The position numbers were made by a program, and so were the translations under genes. The notes beneath the pieces are model-generated. The model ran no database searches, was not told where the DNA came from, and saw only the letters and a list, made by a program, of their open reading frames with translations. A stretch of DNA of 64,000 nucleotides from Dactylosporangium vinaceum (GTDB lineage Bacteria > Actinomycetota > Actinomycetes > Mycobacteriales > Micromonosporaceae): positions 5,022,001 through 5,086,000 of the forward strand of contig NZ_CP061913.1 of the NCBI RefSeq assembly GCF_019904175.1, given 5' to 3'. This document shows positions 32,365-41,174 of this stretch, piece by piece; within the stretch, counting starts at the first letter, position 1; every line of letters starts with the position of its first letter.

Positions 32365-33938
32365 GTGTGCTCCTCCATCAGGAAACGGATGCCGTCCCAC
32401 TGCCCGGCGTCGCCGACGATGTGCAGGTAGGCACAGGCCCGGCTGGCGGCGATGTAGTCGAGCGTTCGATCGGTGCTGACGGACGCGTCGGCGGCGTACA
32501 CCACCACCTGCGCCTCGCAGCCACGAAACTCCTCGACGGAGCCCACGTGGACGGCCCGGGGCACACCGGCGCGCAGCAGCGCCCGGCGCAGCGGCTCGTG
32601 GCCGTGTGCGCTGCGGGTCAGCACGGCGAGCTGGGCCGGCCGCAGATCCTGGAGCAGCTCCCGCACGACGCGGACCACCTCGTGGTGCCCGCCCGGCTCG
32701 AAGGAGCTCAGCCGGGGCCGCCGCCCGTCGGGGCCGGAGCGCGGGCTCGGCGCGCCCGAGATCCGGGCCACGAGCTTGGCGATGGGCAGCGCGTTGCGGC
32801 AGTTGCGGGTCAGCCAGAACGTGTTGTAGTCGCCCTCGGGCCGCCACATGCCTGTCGCGTCGCGCTGGTACGGGTCGGCGAACAGCAGCGTCGTCCCGCC
32901 CGGCCGGACCAGGTCCTCCAGCGCGCCGAGCAGGTACGGGTTCTGGCTCTGCGCCTCGTCGACGATGAGGTGGTCGAACGGGCGGCCGTGGGCCTCGGCG
33001 AGCTCGACGGCGGTGATCCACAGCTCGTCGTCGCGGCGGCCGGCGAACGCCTCGGCACCGAAGGCGTCGGCGAGCACGTCGGCCGCGTCGCCGCAGCACA
33101 CACCGCTGGCCTGCAGCGACTCGCGCAGCTGCCGGCGCAGGTGGCGCGGCTGCCCGATGAGCCCGACGGCGCCGCCGTCGCGGGCGAGCTCCCGGCTGCG
33201 GGTCTGCGCCAGCAGGGTCTTGCCGGTCCCGGCTGCGCCGAGCACCAGCGAGCGGCGCTGGTTGGACGTGGCCTCCAGCACCTCCAGCTGCTCGGTGGTG
33301 AACTCGATCTGGCGCCGGGTGAGCGCCTCGATCTCGCCGGTGGTGAGGTCGACGTCGTAGCCGACGGTCCGCTCCACCGTCGCCGCCGGGCTCAGCGCGG
33401 CGAGCACCCGCCCGAAGTCGTCCGGGTGCGCCCACCCGGCCAGCCGGAAGTGCTCGAACACCGTGCCGAGCACGGATCGGACCCGGTGCAGCGACGCCCG
33501 GTCGAGCACCAGCTCCTCCGGCGCGTTCGGCCCGAGCCGGCCGGACGGGCGCCCGTCGGTGAACAGCACGCAGTGCGCGGCCGGCAGCCACCGCACCCCG
33601 GCCTGCTCCTTGAGCCAGGCCATCAGCCGGAACCGGTTGGCGGCGGCCTGCTCGAACGGGTCGCGGACCGGCTGGACGCCGTCGGCCCGCAGCGCGACCC
33701 ACTGCCGCCCGTCGACCGCGTATTCGCCGTCCTTCACCTCGACGACCAGCAGGCCGAAGCGGGGGTGCAGCAGCACGAAGTCGGCCTCGCCGAAGCGCAG
33801 GCCGCCCCGCTCGGCGACGGCGAAGTCGAGGCTGTGCAGCACGCACCACGCGTCGGAGAGCGCCCGCAGCCCGTCGAGGACCAGCCGCTCGCCCCGGGTC
33901 GCACCGGTCCGGGGCCGTGGGGGATAGAACCTCGCCAC
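32361..33938 (-). CDS. NERD-domain superfamily I helicase
   Basis: 525 residues from a GTG at 33938 with GGAGGGAG upstream. Residues ~10-130 are a NERD (nuclease-related) domain with putative PD-(D/E)xK residues Asp53, Glu67 and Lys69 (EADFVLL, VVEVKDG). A UvrD-like helicase core follows: Q motif TEQLEVL, Walker A GAAGTGKT (234-241), Walker B LIVDEAQ (324-330), and motif III-like LLFADPYQRD. The C-terminal RecA-like half is short (EEFRGCEAQVVVY, YIAASRACAYLHIVGD), so it may be a compact nuclease-helicase. NERD helicases act on nucleic acids and appear in defence loci. It is coupled to the NACHT gene by a 4-bp overlap. Confidence 0.9.
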   Translation of the reverse strand: MARFYPPRPRTGATRGERLVLDGLRALSDAWCVLHSLDFAVAERGGLRFGEADFVLLHPRFGLLVVEVKDGEYAVDGRQWVALRADGVQPVRDPFEQAAANRFRLMAWLKEQAGVRWLPAAHCVLFTDGRPSGRLGPNAPEELVLDRASLHRVRSVLGTVFEHFRLAGWAHPDDFGRVLAALSPAATVERTVGYDVDLTTGEIEALTRRQIEFTTEQLEVLEATSNQRRSLVLGAAGTGKTLLAQTRSRELARDGGAVGLIGQPRHLRRQLRESLQASGVCCGDAADVLADAFGAEAFAGRRDDELWITAVELAEAHGRPFDHLIVDEAQSQNPYLLGALEDLVRPGGTTLLFADPYQRDATGMWRPEGDYNTFWLTRNCRNALPIAKLVARISGAPSPRSGPDGRRPRLSSFEPGGHHEVVRVVRELLQDLRPAQLAVLTRSAHGHEPLRRALLRAGVPRAVHVGSVEEFRGCEAQVVVYAADASVSTDRTLDYIAASRACAYLHIVGDAGQWDGIRFLMEEHT

Positions 33939-34132
33939 TGCGCGTCTCCCTCCGCCGTGGCGTCAATGGTGCGGCGGAGGCCGAGCCGGAGGGCATAGGT
34001 CGAGCGGCGCCAATACGCCGCCCCGGCAGCGCGGCCCGGGGCCTGGACGTCCGCCCCGGCCGCCGTTCACCCGATGGCATTCCGGCCGGGTCGCGGCTCA
34101 GGGCCGCCGGGAGGAGCCGCGCGCTTCGCTCA
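33939..34132. other. 194-bp spacer inside the NACHT cassette
   Basis: Between the DUF4177-like gene and the helicase. It has no ORF of substance and no clear terminator. A second promoter for the helicase-NACHT pair could lie here, but no clean -35/-10 pair is visible. Confidence 0.4.
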
Positions 34133-34549
34133 CTACCCGGCGGCCACCGCCGTGACGGCCGGGTCGTCCTGCCGCCGGCGGCCGCGGCGCACCAGGACCC
34201 GGGGCGGCGGCCGGCGGTGCACGCGGCGGCGCATGTAGTGCTCGACGGCGCCGCCCGGGTGCGAGTCGGCGACCGCGGACTGCACGGCCTCGCGCAGCCA
34301 GTTGGGCAGCGACGCGCCCAGGCTCGTGCCGTTCTCGACCTGCCAGCCCTCGTCGCCGAGCGCGTTGAGCAGGGCGACCTTCCCGGGCACGGCCTGCGAC
34401 CGGATACTGTTGCCGTCGACGACCACGGCGGCCAGGCTGTATTCGAGGGCCCGCTGGTTGCGGTCCGGATGGTTGTGCAGCTTGCGCTGCTCCTCCGACT
34501 GCGTGGAGACGAAGTACACGAAGCCGTACTCCCACTGCTCGCTCGCCAT
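34133..34549 (-). CDS. DUF4177-like small protein heading the NACHT cassette
   Basis: 138 residues from the ATG at 34549. The opening (QWEYGFVYFVSTQ) and ALLNALGDEGWQVENG match the small DUF4177-like beta-alpha-beta pattern, whose diagnostic is L..LG.EGWE. The C-terminal third is arginine-rich and disordered-looking (MRRRVHRRPPPRVLVRRGRRRQDD), suggesting nucleic-acid binding. No catalytic motif. It reads toward the NERD helicase and NACHT genes; with the 194-bp gap the operon is likely but not proven. It is divergent from the capA-like gene, so the cassette's left boundary is around 34550-34650. Confidence 0.65.
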   Translation of the reverse strand: MASEQWEYGFVYFVSTQSEEQRKLHNHPDRNQRALEYSLAAVVVDGNSIRSQAVPGKVALLNALGDEGWQVENGTSLGASLPNWLREAVQSAVADSHPGGAVEHYMRRRVHRRPPPRVLVRRGRRRQDDPAVTAVAAG

Positions 34550-34651
34550 GCCGCGAATGGTGCCCGAAGTGTCGCGCTCGTCCGGCCGAACCGCGCACAG
34601 TACATCCGTCCCGGGTCCCTCGATCGGCCATCGTCACTTAGGCTGATCGGC

Positions 34652-35707
34652 GTGAGGGCCGCATGGGTCGTGCTGGTGGCGCTGCTGGCCGGCTGCTCGT
34701 CCGCGCCGTCGCCCGCACCGGCGGGCACAGCGCCGTCACCGGGCCCGTCGGCCGGGCCGACGCGCTCACCTTCACCCTCACCCTCGGCGACCCCCGCCGA
34801 CCTCACGCTGGCGTTCGCCGGCGACGTGCACTTCACCGAGCGCACCCGCAAGCTGCTCGACGATCCGGGCAGCGCTGTCGGGCCGATGGCCGACGTGCTG
34901 CGCGCCGCCGACCTGGCCGTGGTCAACCTCGAGAGCGCCGTGACCACACGCGGGACGCCGGAGCCGAAGGAGTTCCACTTCCGGGCGCCGCCGTCGGCGT
35001 ACACGGCGCTCAAGGCGGCCGGCATCGACGCCGTCACGATCGCCAACAACCACGCGCTCGACTACGGCCGGGTCGGGTTCGCCGACACGCTCGACGGGGC
35101 GGCCGCGGCCGGGATGCCGGCGTTCGGCGGCGGGCGCACCATCGACGAGGCATACGCGCCGATGATCCTGCCGGTGCGCGGCGTGCGCGTGGCGCTGCTC
35201 GGGTTCAGTCAGATCCACACCCTCGCGGAGCAGTGGAAGGCCGGCCCGGCGACGTCCGGCATCGCGCTGGCGTGGGACGTGGACCGGGCGGTGGCCGCCG
35301 TGAAGGCCGCGCGGGAGCGGGCCGACCTGGTGATCGTCTTCAACCACTGGGGTACCGAGACGGAGTCCTGCCCCAACGCGGACCAGAAGTCCTTCGCGAG
35401 GTCCCTGGCCGACGCCGGGGCCGACCTGATCATCGGCGCCCACGCCCACGTGCTCCAGGGCGACGGCTGGCTCGGCCGGACGTACGTCGCCTACGGCCTG
35501 GGCAACTTCGTCTGGTACGTCGGCTCGGCCGATACCGGGGTCCTGCGCGTGCAGGTGCGCGGCCGCACCGCGACCCGGGCCGAGCTCGTGCCCGCCGTCG
35601 TCTCGCCGACCGGGCAGCCCAAGCCGCTGACCGGCCCCGCCGCGACGGCATTGACGAACCGCTTCGCGGGCCTGCGCAAGTGCACGGGCTTAAGCTCAGG
35701 GGCATGA
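34652..35707 (+). CDS. CapA-family lipoprotein (metallophosphatase fold)
   Basis: 351 residues from a GTG at 34652, with TAGGCT 7 nt upstream (leaderless). Lipoprotein signal with lipobox VALLAGC (Cys15), then a Pro/Ser-rich linker to residue ~50. The CapA fold shows LAFAGDVHF, VNLESAVTT, TIANNHALDYG, VVFNHWGTE and IIGAHAHVLQG, which together carry the metal ligands of a calcineurin-like phosphoesterase. CapA proteins function in poly-gamma-glutamate or other surface polymer systems, but this single copy has no CapBC nearby. Its stop overlaps the methyltransferase start (ATGA). Confidence 0.9.
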   Translation: MRAAWVVLVALLAGCSSAPSPAPAGTAPSPGPSAGPTRSPSPSPSATPADLTLAFAGDVHFTERTRKLLDDPGSAVGPMADVLRAADLAVVNLESAVTTRGTPEPKEFHFRAPPSAYTALKAAGIDAVTIANNHALDYGRVGFADTLDGAAAAGMPAFGGGRTIDEAYAPMILPVRGVRVALLGFSQIHTLAEQWKAGPATSGIALAWDVDRAVAAVKAARERADLVIVFNHWGTETESCPNADQKSFARSLADAGADLIIGAHAHVLQGDGWLGRTYVAYGLGNFVWYVGSADTGVLRVQVRGRTATRAELVPAVVSPTGQPKPLTGPAATALTNRFAGLRKCTGLSSGA

Positions 35708-36693
35708 GCGACGAGCGGAGTCTCTGGGCGCTGGCCGACCTGGTCACGCCGATGGCGATCCGGGTGGCGGCGACGCTGCGGCTGGCCGACCACATCACCG
35801 CCGGCACGCGCACACCCGAAGCCCTGGCCGAGGCGGTGCAGGCCGACCCCGACGCGCTCCGGCGGCTGCTCGAGCACCTGGCCACGGCCGGGCTCGTGAC
35901 GCGCACCGGGGACGGGTTCGCGCTGAGCCCGCTCGGCGAGCAGCTGCGCGGCGACCACCCCGACCAGTTCCGGGACTGGCTCGACCTCGAGGGCTCGATC
36001 GGCCGCTCCGACCTGGCGTTCACCGGCCTGCTGCACACCGTGCGCACGGGGGAGGCGGCGTTCCCGCGGCACTTCGGGCGGCCGTTCTGGGAGGACCTCG
36101 CGGCCGACGCCGCGCGCCAGGCGTCGTTCGACAACCTCATGGGCGGCCGCCTCACCCGCGACCTGCCGGCCGTCGCCACCGCCTACCCGTGGGGCGCGGC
36201 CGGGCACGTCGTCGACGTCGGCGGGGGCGACGGCAGCCTGCTGCTCGCGATCCTGGACGCGCATCCGGGTGTGCGCGGTACCGTCGTCGAGCTGCCCGGC
36301 GCCGCGGCGAAGGCCGAGGCGGCGATCGCCGCGGCCGGGCTGGCCGACCGCGCGGCCGTGCGCACCGGCAGCTTCTTCGACGAGGGCGTGCTCCCCGCCG
36401 GCGCGGGCGCCTACGTGCTCTCCGGGGTCCTGCACAACTGGTCGGACGCCGATGCGACCCGGCTCCTGCGCCGCTGCGCCGACGCGGCCGGCCCCGGCGG
36501 TGTCGTGCTCGTGGCCGACCACATCGGCGACGACTACAACACCGAGGGCGACCTGCGCATGCTCACCTACTTCAAAGGCTGCGAGCGCACCCTCGACCGG
36601 CTCCGGCAGGTGGCCGCCGCGGCCGGTCTGACCGTCGGCGACCTGCTCCCCGCGGGCTCCCGGTCCCTGCTCGAGCTGCGCTCAGCCGCCTAG
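35704..36693 (+). CDS. O-methyltransferase family 2 (SAM-dependent)
   Basis: 329 residues from the ATG at 35704, overlapping the CapA-like stop by 4 bp. A TAAGCT box also lies 7 nt upstream, so it may have its own leaderless transcript. The N-terminal winged-helix dimerisation region (LADHITAGTRTPEALAEAV) is followed by the SAM motif VVDVGGGDGSLLLAIL and the PDxxxVxN-like VLSGVLHNWSDADATRLLRRC, which holds the catalytic His of plant-COMT-like small-molecule O-methyltransferases. Such enzymes usually decorate aromatic natural products. No biosynthetic cluster is adjacent. Its last 12 bp overlap the convergent gene at 36682. Confidence 0.9.
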   Translation: MSDERSLWALADLVTPMAIRVAATLRLADHITAGTRTPEALAEAVQADPDALRRLLEHLATAGLVTRTGDGFALSPLGEQLRGDHPDQFRDWLDLEGSIGRSDLAFTGLLHTVRTGEAAFPRHFGRPFWEDLAADAARQASFDNLMGGRLTRDLPAVATAYPWGAAGHVVDVGGGDGSLLLAILDAHPGVRGTVVELPGAAAKAEAAIAAAGLADRAAVRTGSFFDEGVLPAGAGAYVLSGVLHNWSDADATRLLRRCADAAGPGGVVLVADHIGDDYNTEGDLRMLTYFKGCERTLDRLRQVAAAAGLTVGDLLPAGSRSLLELRSAA

Positions 36694-37116
36694 TTCGCGC
36701 TTGCGGCGCAGCAGGGCGGCCCGGCGGCGCCGCGACCGGACCAGGTTCGTGACCGCGAGGGCGAGCAGCGCACCCACGACCGCCAGGGCCAGCGGGGCCG
36801 CCGCGATCAGCGCGACCGGCACGGCGACCGCGACCGTCGCGCCCAGCCCCAGCCAGGCGGCCACGACCCGGTCGAGGGCGTAGAGGGGCAGGCGGCTGGT
36901 GAGGACCCAGGCGGCGTACCCCACCCAGGCCAGCCCGACGGCGACAAGCCCCGCGAAGGCCAGCTGCGTCCGCGCGGGCAGCTCCGGCTCGGTGACCCAC
37001 AGCAGCGAGATCAGCAGGGTCATGGCGGCGCCCGCGAGCAGGACGCCCACGACGGCCAGCCGCCGGGGGCGGGACAGGCGGCCGGAGAGCCGGTCGAGCA
37101 TGTCGTCGGGGGTCAC
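36682..37116 (-). CDS. membrane protein coupled to ECF sigma factor
   Basis: 144 residues from a GTG at 37116 that overlaps the sigma-factor stop by 4 bp. A short cytoplasmic start (DDMLDRLSGRLSRPRR) is followed by three or four membrane helices (AVVGVLLAGAAMTLLISLLWV, LAFAGLVAVGLAWVGYAAWVL, VAVAVPVALIAAAPLALAVVGALLALAV) and a basic tail. The pairing suggests an anti-sigma or signal-relaying membrane partner, although no zinc-binding HxxxCxxC anti-sigma motif is present. Function inferred from coupling only. Confidence 0.72.
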   Translation of the reverse strand: MTPDDMLDRLSGRLSRPRRLAVVGVLLAGAAMTLLISLLWVTEPELPARTQLAFAGLVAVGLAWVGYAAWVLTSRLPLYALDRVVAAWLGLGATVAVAVPVALIAAAPLALAVVGALLALAVTNLVRSRRRRAALLRRKRELGG

Positions 37117-37634
37117 GTGTGGCTTCCCTTCTGCAGCAGGGCCTCGCGGAGCAGGCGCCGGGCCCGGTTGAGCCGCGACTTGACGGTGCCGACCGGCACG
37201 GCGCAGATCTCCGCGCACGTCTCCAGGGCCAGGTCGTGCAGGTAGAACAGGATCAGGATCTCGCGCTCGCGGGCCGGCAGCGCCGCGAGCCCGGCCGCCA
37301 CCTCCGCCCGGTCGAGCACCTCGGCGCTGCCGTCCGGCCGCGCCAGGTCGACCTCGACGAACACCTCCGGCCGGGCGTACTCCACGCGCAGCCGATTGGT
37401 CACCGCCCGCCGCGCGACGGTGAACAGCCAGGGTGTGAACCGCTCCGGGTCGCGCAGCCTCGGCAGGCCCCGGAGCACGGCCAGCCACACCTCCTGCGCG
37501 ACGTCATCGGCCGCGGCCGCGGGCAGCATGCGCCGCACGTAGCTCCAGACCGGGTCGTGCCAGGCCCGCACCAGCGCGGCCAGGGCGTCGCGCTCGCCGA
37601 GCTGGGCGCGGACCACCAGTAGTGCATCGGTCAT
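37113..37634 (-). CDS. ECF-type RNA polymerase sigma factor
   Basis: 173 residues from the ATG at 37634 with GAGGAGGTC upstream. Region 2 contains VWSYVRRMLPAAAADDVAQEVWLAVLRGL and PWLFTVARRAVTNRL; region 4 contains LPAREREILILFYLHDLALETCAEICAVPVGTVKSRLNRARRLL. Both are standard for ECF sigma factors. It is translationally coupled to a membrane protein and divergent from the SARP gene at 37703 with only 68 bp between them. A typical role is envelope or stress response; the signal is unknown. Confidence 0.92.
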   Translation of the reverse strand: MTDALLVVRAQLGERDALAALVRAWHDPVWSYVRRMLPAAAADDVAQEVWLAVLRGLPRLRDPERFTPWLFTVARRAVTNRLRVEYARPEVFVEVDLARPDGSAEVLDRAEVAAGLAALPAREREILILFYLHDLALETCAEICAVPVGTVKSRLNRARRLLREALLQKGSHT

Positions 37635-37702
37635 GGCGACCTCCTCACCCGGCTCAGTCGGTGCGCACGGCCGCCAGGTTCACGCAGCCTATGATCGGGT
37701 CC

Positions 37703-40519
37703 GTGGTTCGGGTACGGCTGCTGGGTCCGGTCGACGTCACCGTGGGCGACGAGGTGCGGGCGCTGCCGGGCCGGCGTCGCAAGGCGATGCTCGCCGTGCT
37801 CGGCCTGCACCGCGGCGCCGTCGTCGGCGTCGACCGGCTCGTGGGGCTGGTCTGGGACGACGAGGACTCGGTGGTGCTGGCGAACACCGTCCAGCAGCAC
37901 GTCTCCGGGCTGCGCACGGTCCTCGGTGACCGGCTCGCGATCGAGGCCCGCCCGCCCGGGTACCTCCTGCACGCCGAGACCGACCTGGCCCTCGTCGACA
38001 GGCACGTCCGGGCCGGGCGGGCCGCGGACCGGCCCGAGGTCGCGGCCGGGCACTTCCGGGCCGCGCTGGAGCTGTGGCGGGGCCCGGCGCTGGCCGACCT
38101 GACCGGGCTGAGCTGGCTGCGCGGCCAGGGCGAGCGCCTCGACCAGCTGCGCCGGGACATCCGCCTCGACCTCGTCGACGCGCGGCTGCGGCTCGGCGAG
38201 CACGACCGCCTGGTGCCCGACCTGGAGGCGCTGGCGGCCGAGCATCCGTTCGACGAGCGCATCCACGGCCAGCTCATGGCGGCCCTGGAGGCGGCGGGGC
38301 GGCCCGCGGATGCCCTCGCGGTGTACGACCGCCTCCAGGGCGCCCTCGATCGCGAGCTTGGCCTGCGCCCCCGGGTCGAACTGCGCTCCCGCCGGGCCGC
38401 GCTGCTGGCCGCGCGGCAGGCGCCCGCGCGGCCGCCGGCCGGGCCGACGGCACCCGCGCCGGTGCCGGCCGCGAAGCGGGCGCCCGCCCAGCTGCCGGTG
38501 ACGGTGCGGGGTTTCGCCGGTCGGGCGGCCGAGCTGGAGAGCCTTGACCAGCTCGTCACCGCCGGCGTGGCCCCCGGTGGCGGGGCCCGGCCCGGCCGCG
38601 TCGCGGTGATCTCGGGGACGGCCGGGGTCGGGAAGACGGCGCTCACCCTGCACTGGGCGCACCGGGCGGCACCGGAGTTCCCCGACGGCCAGCTCTACGT
38701 GAACCTGCGCGGGTTCGACCCGGGCGGGGCCGCGGTCGGGGCCGGTCCGGCGCTGGCGGTGCTGCTGGAGGCGCTGGGGGTGCCGGCGGGTGCGGTACCC
38801 GCGAACGAAGCCGAACGCGTCGAACTGTATCGATCGATCACCGCCGGTCGGCGCCTGCTCGTGGTGCTCGACAACGCCCGCGACGCCGGCCAGGTGCGGC
38901 CGCTGCTGCCCGGGCCCGGTCCGGCGCTCGCGCTCGTCACCAGCCGCGAGCGGCTCGTGCTCACCTCGGAACAGCGCTCCATCGGGCTCGACCTCATGAC
39001 CGCGGACGAGGCGCACGACCTGCTGCGGCGGCGGCTCGGCGAGTCGCGGCTGGCCGCCGAGCCCGCTGCAGCCGAGGACCTCGTCGCCCGGTGCGCGCAC
39101 CTGCCGCTCGCGATGGGCGTCGTGGCCGCACAGGCGATGGCCCGCCCGCTGGTGAGCCTGGCCGAGCTGGCCGGGGAGCTGCGTGACGCGGCCCGCCGAT
39201 GGGAGGTGCTCGACGGCGGCGACGCGGTGTCGGACGTGCGCGCGGTGCTCTCGTGGTCGTACCGCGCGCTGCCACCCCCGGCCGCCCGCATGTTCCGGCT
39301 CCTCGGCGCGCACCCGGGCCCCGCCCTCGACACCGCCGCCGGGGCGAGCCTGGCCGGGGTCGCGCCCGGGACGGCCGCCGAACTCCTGGCCGACCTGTGC
39401 CGGGCCAGCCTGCTCACGGAGCCCGAGCCCGGCCGCTTCACGCACCACGACCTGCTGCGGGGGTACTGCCGCGAGCTCGCCGCCCACGAGGGCGCCGACG
39501 GTGCCGAGCGCCGCATCCTCGACCACTACCTGCACACCGCCCTGGCCGCCGCGATCGCCATCAACCCGTCGTGGCAGCCGGTGACCCCGCCGCCGCCCGC
39601 CCCCGCCGTCACGCCCGCCGACGTCGCCAAGCCCGCCGACGCCCAGGCGTGGCTCATCGCGGAGCTGCCCGCGCTGCTCGCCGCGATCGACACCGCCGCC
39701 GCGGCCGGCCTCGACGGCCACGCGTGGATGCTCGCGTGGGCGCTGACCGACCTCGTGGAGCGGCAGGGCCGGTGGGACGAGTGGCAGGCCGCCCACACCG
39801 CCGGTCTGCGCGCCGCCGAGCGCCTCCGGGACGGCCCGGCGATCGCCCACCTGCACCGCGGACTCGGACGGCTGCGCATGTGGCAGGAGCAATACGCCGA
39901 TTCGCTGTGGTACTTCGAGCAGGCCCGCGAGCGCTTCGTCGCCCTCGGGGACCGGCACGGCGAGTCGCGCACCGAGCACAACCTCTGCCAGCTCGCCGAT
40001 CGCCGGGGCCGCACCGCCGAGGCGGCCGGGCACGCCGAGCGGTCGCTGGCGCTGTGCCGCAGCATCGGCGACGTCCCGGGCGTGGCCAAGGAGCTCAACG
40101 CGCTGGCCTGGTGTCTGGTCGAGCTGCGCGACTTCGAGCGGGCCCGGGACGCCTGCGAGGAGGCGGCGGCGATCTACCGCGAGTTCGACGACCCGGCCCA
40201 GGAGGGCCCCGTCCTGCACACGCTGGGCGAGGTCCACCGCGAACTCGGCGACCTGGCGACGGCGGTACCCCACTACGAGCGGGCCATCGGCATGGCCGGC
40301 CGGGCCGGCGACCGCTACGCCGAGGCCGTGGGCCTGGACAGCCTCGGCGCGGCCCGCCTGGCGCTCGGCGACCCGCAGGCGGCCCGCGCGGCGTGGGAGC
40401 GGTCGCTCACCCTCTTCGAGGAGCTGGGCCACCAGCGGGCCGCCACCGTGCGAGCCCACCTCACCGGCCTCAGCGATCGTCACGCCGACGCCGACGACGA
40501 CCTGGGCCGGACCGGCTGA
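37703..40519 (+). CDS. SARP/AfsR-type transcriptional regulator with NB-ARC and TPR
   Basis: 938 residues from a GTG at 37703, preceded by TATGAT (37690-37695) and 7 nt; an ATG at 37691 is in frame but falls within that box. The N-terminal OmpR-like winged helix starts VRVRLLGPVDVTVGDE (1-95), then the bacterial transcriptional activation domain (about 95-245). An NB-ARC/AP-ATPase follows with Walker A GTAGVGKT and VVLDNARDAGQVRPLLP as Walker B, and FAGRAAELESLD as its lead-in. The C-terminus has TPR repeats (EYADSLWYFEQAR..., AVPHYERAIGMAGR...). AfsR-like regulators activate antibiotic or other secondary-metabolite genes. No target cluster is adjacent. Divergent from the ECF sigma gene. Confidence 0.93.
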   Translation: MVRVRLLGPVDVTVGDEVRALPGRRRKAMLAVLGLHRGAVVGVDRLVGLVWDDEDSVVLANTVQQHVSGLRTVLGDRLAIEARPPGYLLHAETDLALVDRHVRAGRAADRPEVAAGHFRAALELWRGPALADLTGLSWLRGQGERLDQLRRDIRLDLVDARLRLGEHDRLVPDLEALAAEHPFDERIHGQLMAALEAAGRPADALAVYDRLQGALDRELGLRPRVELRSRRAALLAARQAPARPPAGPTAPAPVPAAKRAPAQLPVTVRGFAGRAAELESLDQLVTAGVAPGGGARPGRVAVISGTAGVGKTALTLHWAHRAAPEFPDGQLYVNLRGFDPGGAAVGAGPALAVLLEALGVPAGAVPANEAERVELYRSITAGRRLLVVLDNARDAGQVRPLLPGPGPALALVTSRERLVLTSEQRSIGLDLMTADEAHDLLRRRLGESRLAAEPAAAEDLVARCAHLPLAMGVVAAQAMARPLVSLAELAGELRDAARRWEVLDGGDAVSDVRAVLSWSYRALPPPAARMFRLLGAHPGPALDTAAGASLAGVAPGTAAELLADLCRASLLTEPEPGRFTHHDLLRGYCRELAAHEGADGAERRILDHYLHTALAAAIAINPSWQPVTPPPPAPAVTPADVAKPADAQAWLIAELPALLAAIDTAAAAGLDGHAWMLAWALTDLVERQGRWDEWQAAHTAGLRAAERLRDGPAIAHLHRGLGRLRMWQEQYADSLWYFEQARERFVALGDRHGESRTEHNLCQLADRRGRTAEAAGHAERSLALCRSIGDVPGVAKELNALAWCLVELRDFERARDACEEAAAIYREFDDPAQEGPVLHTLGEVHRELGDLATAVPHYERAIGMAGRAGDRYAEAVGLDSLGAARLALGDPQAARAAWERSLTLFEELGHQRAATVRAHLTGLSDRHADADDDLGRTG

Positions 40520-40643
40520 CCCACCTGGACGAGCCGCCCCGGCGGCCACCGCCGCACTGATGACGGCTCCCGTGGCCTGACTTCGGCCGTCTCCCTGTCA
40601 ACCGCCGCCGCACCCCAGCCGGTTGTACGGGCAGGAGGTCCGG

Positions 40644-41174
40644 ATGACCCGAGCACCCGCCCCACCCGAAGGCTTCGCCGAGTTCGTGGCCGCGCGCTCG
40701 CACGTGCTGTTGCGCGCGGCGTGGCTGCTGACCGGCGACGCCGCGAACGCGGAGGACCTGCTGCAGACGGCCCTGGCCCGCAGCTGGCGGCACTGGGAGC
40801 GGATCGCCGCCGCGGGCAATCCCGAGGCGTACGTCCGGCGGGTGCTCTTCCACACCTATCTGAGCTGGTGGCGGCGGCGGTGGCGGGCCGAAGTGCCCAG
40901 CGCGGCACCGCCCGACCGGGCCGGGGCCGACGACATCGCGGCAGCGTCCGCCGCCCGGGACGGGGTGCGGCGAGCGCTGGCCCGGCTCACACCGAGGCAG
41001 CGCGCGGTGGTCGTGCTGCGCTACATCGAGGACCGGACGGTCGCCGAGACGGCCGAGCTGCTCGGCTGCTCGTCCGGGACCGTCAAGACCCTCGCGTTCC
41101 GGGCACTGGAGACGCTGCGCGCGGACGCGACCGTGCGGGCACTGCTCACCGGCGAAGGGGCTGAGCACCAATGA
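40644..41174 (+). CDS. SigE-family sigma factor
   Basis: 176 residues from the ATG at 40644, with CAGGAGGT 4-5 nt upstream, which decides the start. Region 2: AAWLLTGDAANAEDLLQTALARSWRHW and PEAYVRRVLFHTYLSWWRRRW. Region 4: LTPRQRAVVVLRYIEDRTVAETAELLGCSSGTVKTLAFRALETL. This is the SigE/SigM-like family abundant in Micromonosporaceae and Streptomyces. It overlaps the next gene by 4 bp, its presumed membrane regulator. Two further homologues occur at 54016 and 61969. Confidence 0.92.
   Translation: MTRAPAPPEGFAEFVAARSHVLLRAAWLLTGDAANAEDLLQTALARSWRHWERIAAAGNPEAYVRRVLFHTYLSWWRRRWRAEVPSAAPPDRAGADDIAAASAARDGVRRALARLTPRQRAVVVLRYIEDRTVAETAELLGCSSGTVKTLAFRALETLRADATVRALLTGEGAEHQ

Noticed and set aside
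29986..34549. Matching the cassette to a named defence system such as Avs, DISARM or Zorya
   Set aside because: The gene content (DUF4177-like, NERD helicase, NACHT with pentapeptides) does not fit those architectures as I know them; I left it as a candidate.
32365..35049. Upstream extension of the NACHT frame to a 1687-codon ORF
   Set aside because: Upstream of the GTG at 32364 the frame runs antisense or out of frame through the helicase and CapA-like genes; GTGA overlap and ribosome site place the start at 32364.
37631..40549. 972-codon minus-strand ORF opposite the SARP gene
   Set aside because: Composition shadow of a regulator with clear winged-helix, BTAD, NB-ARC and TPR parts.
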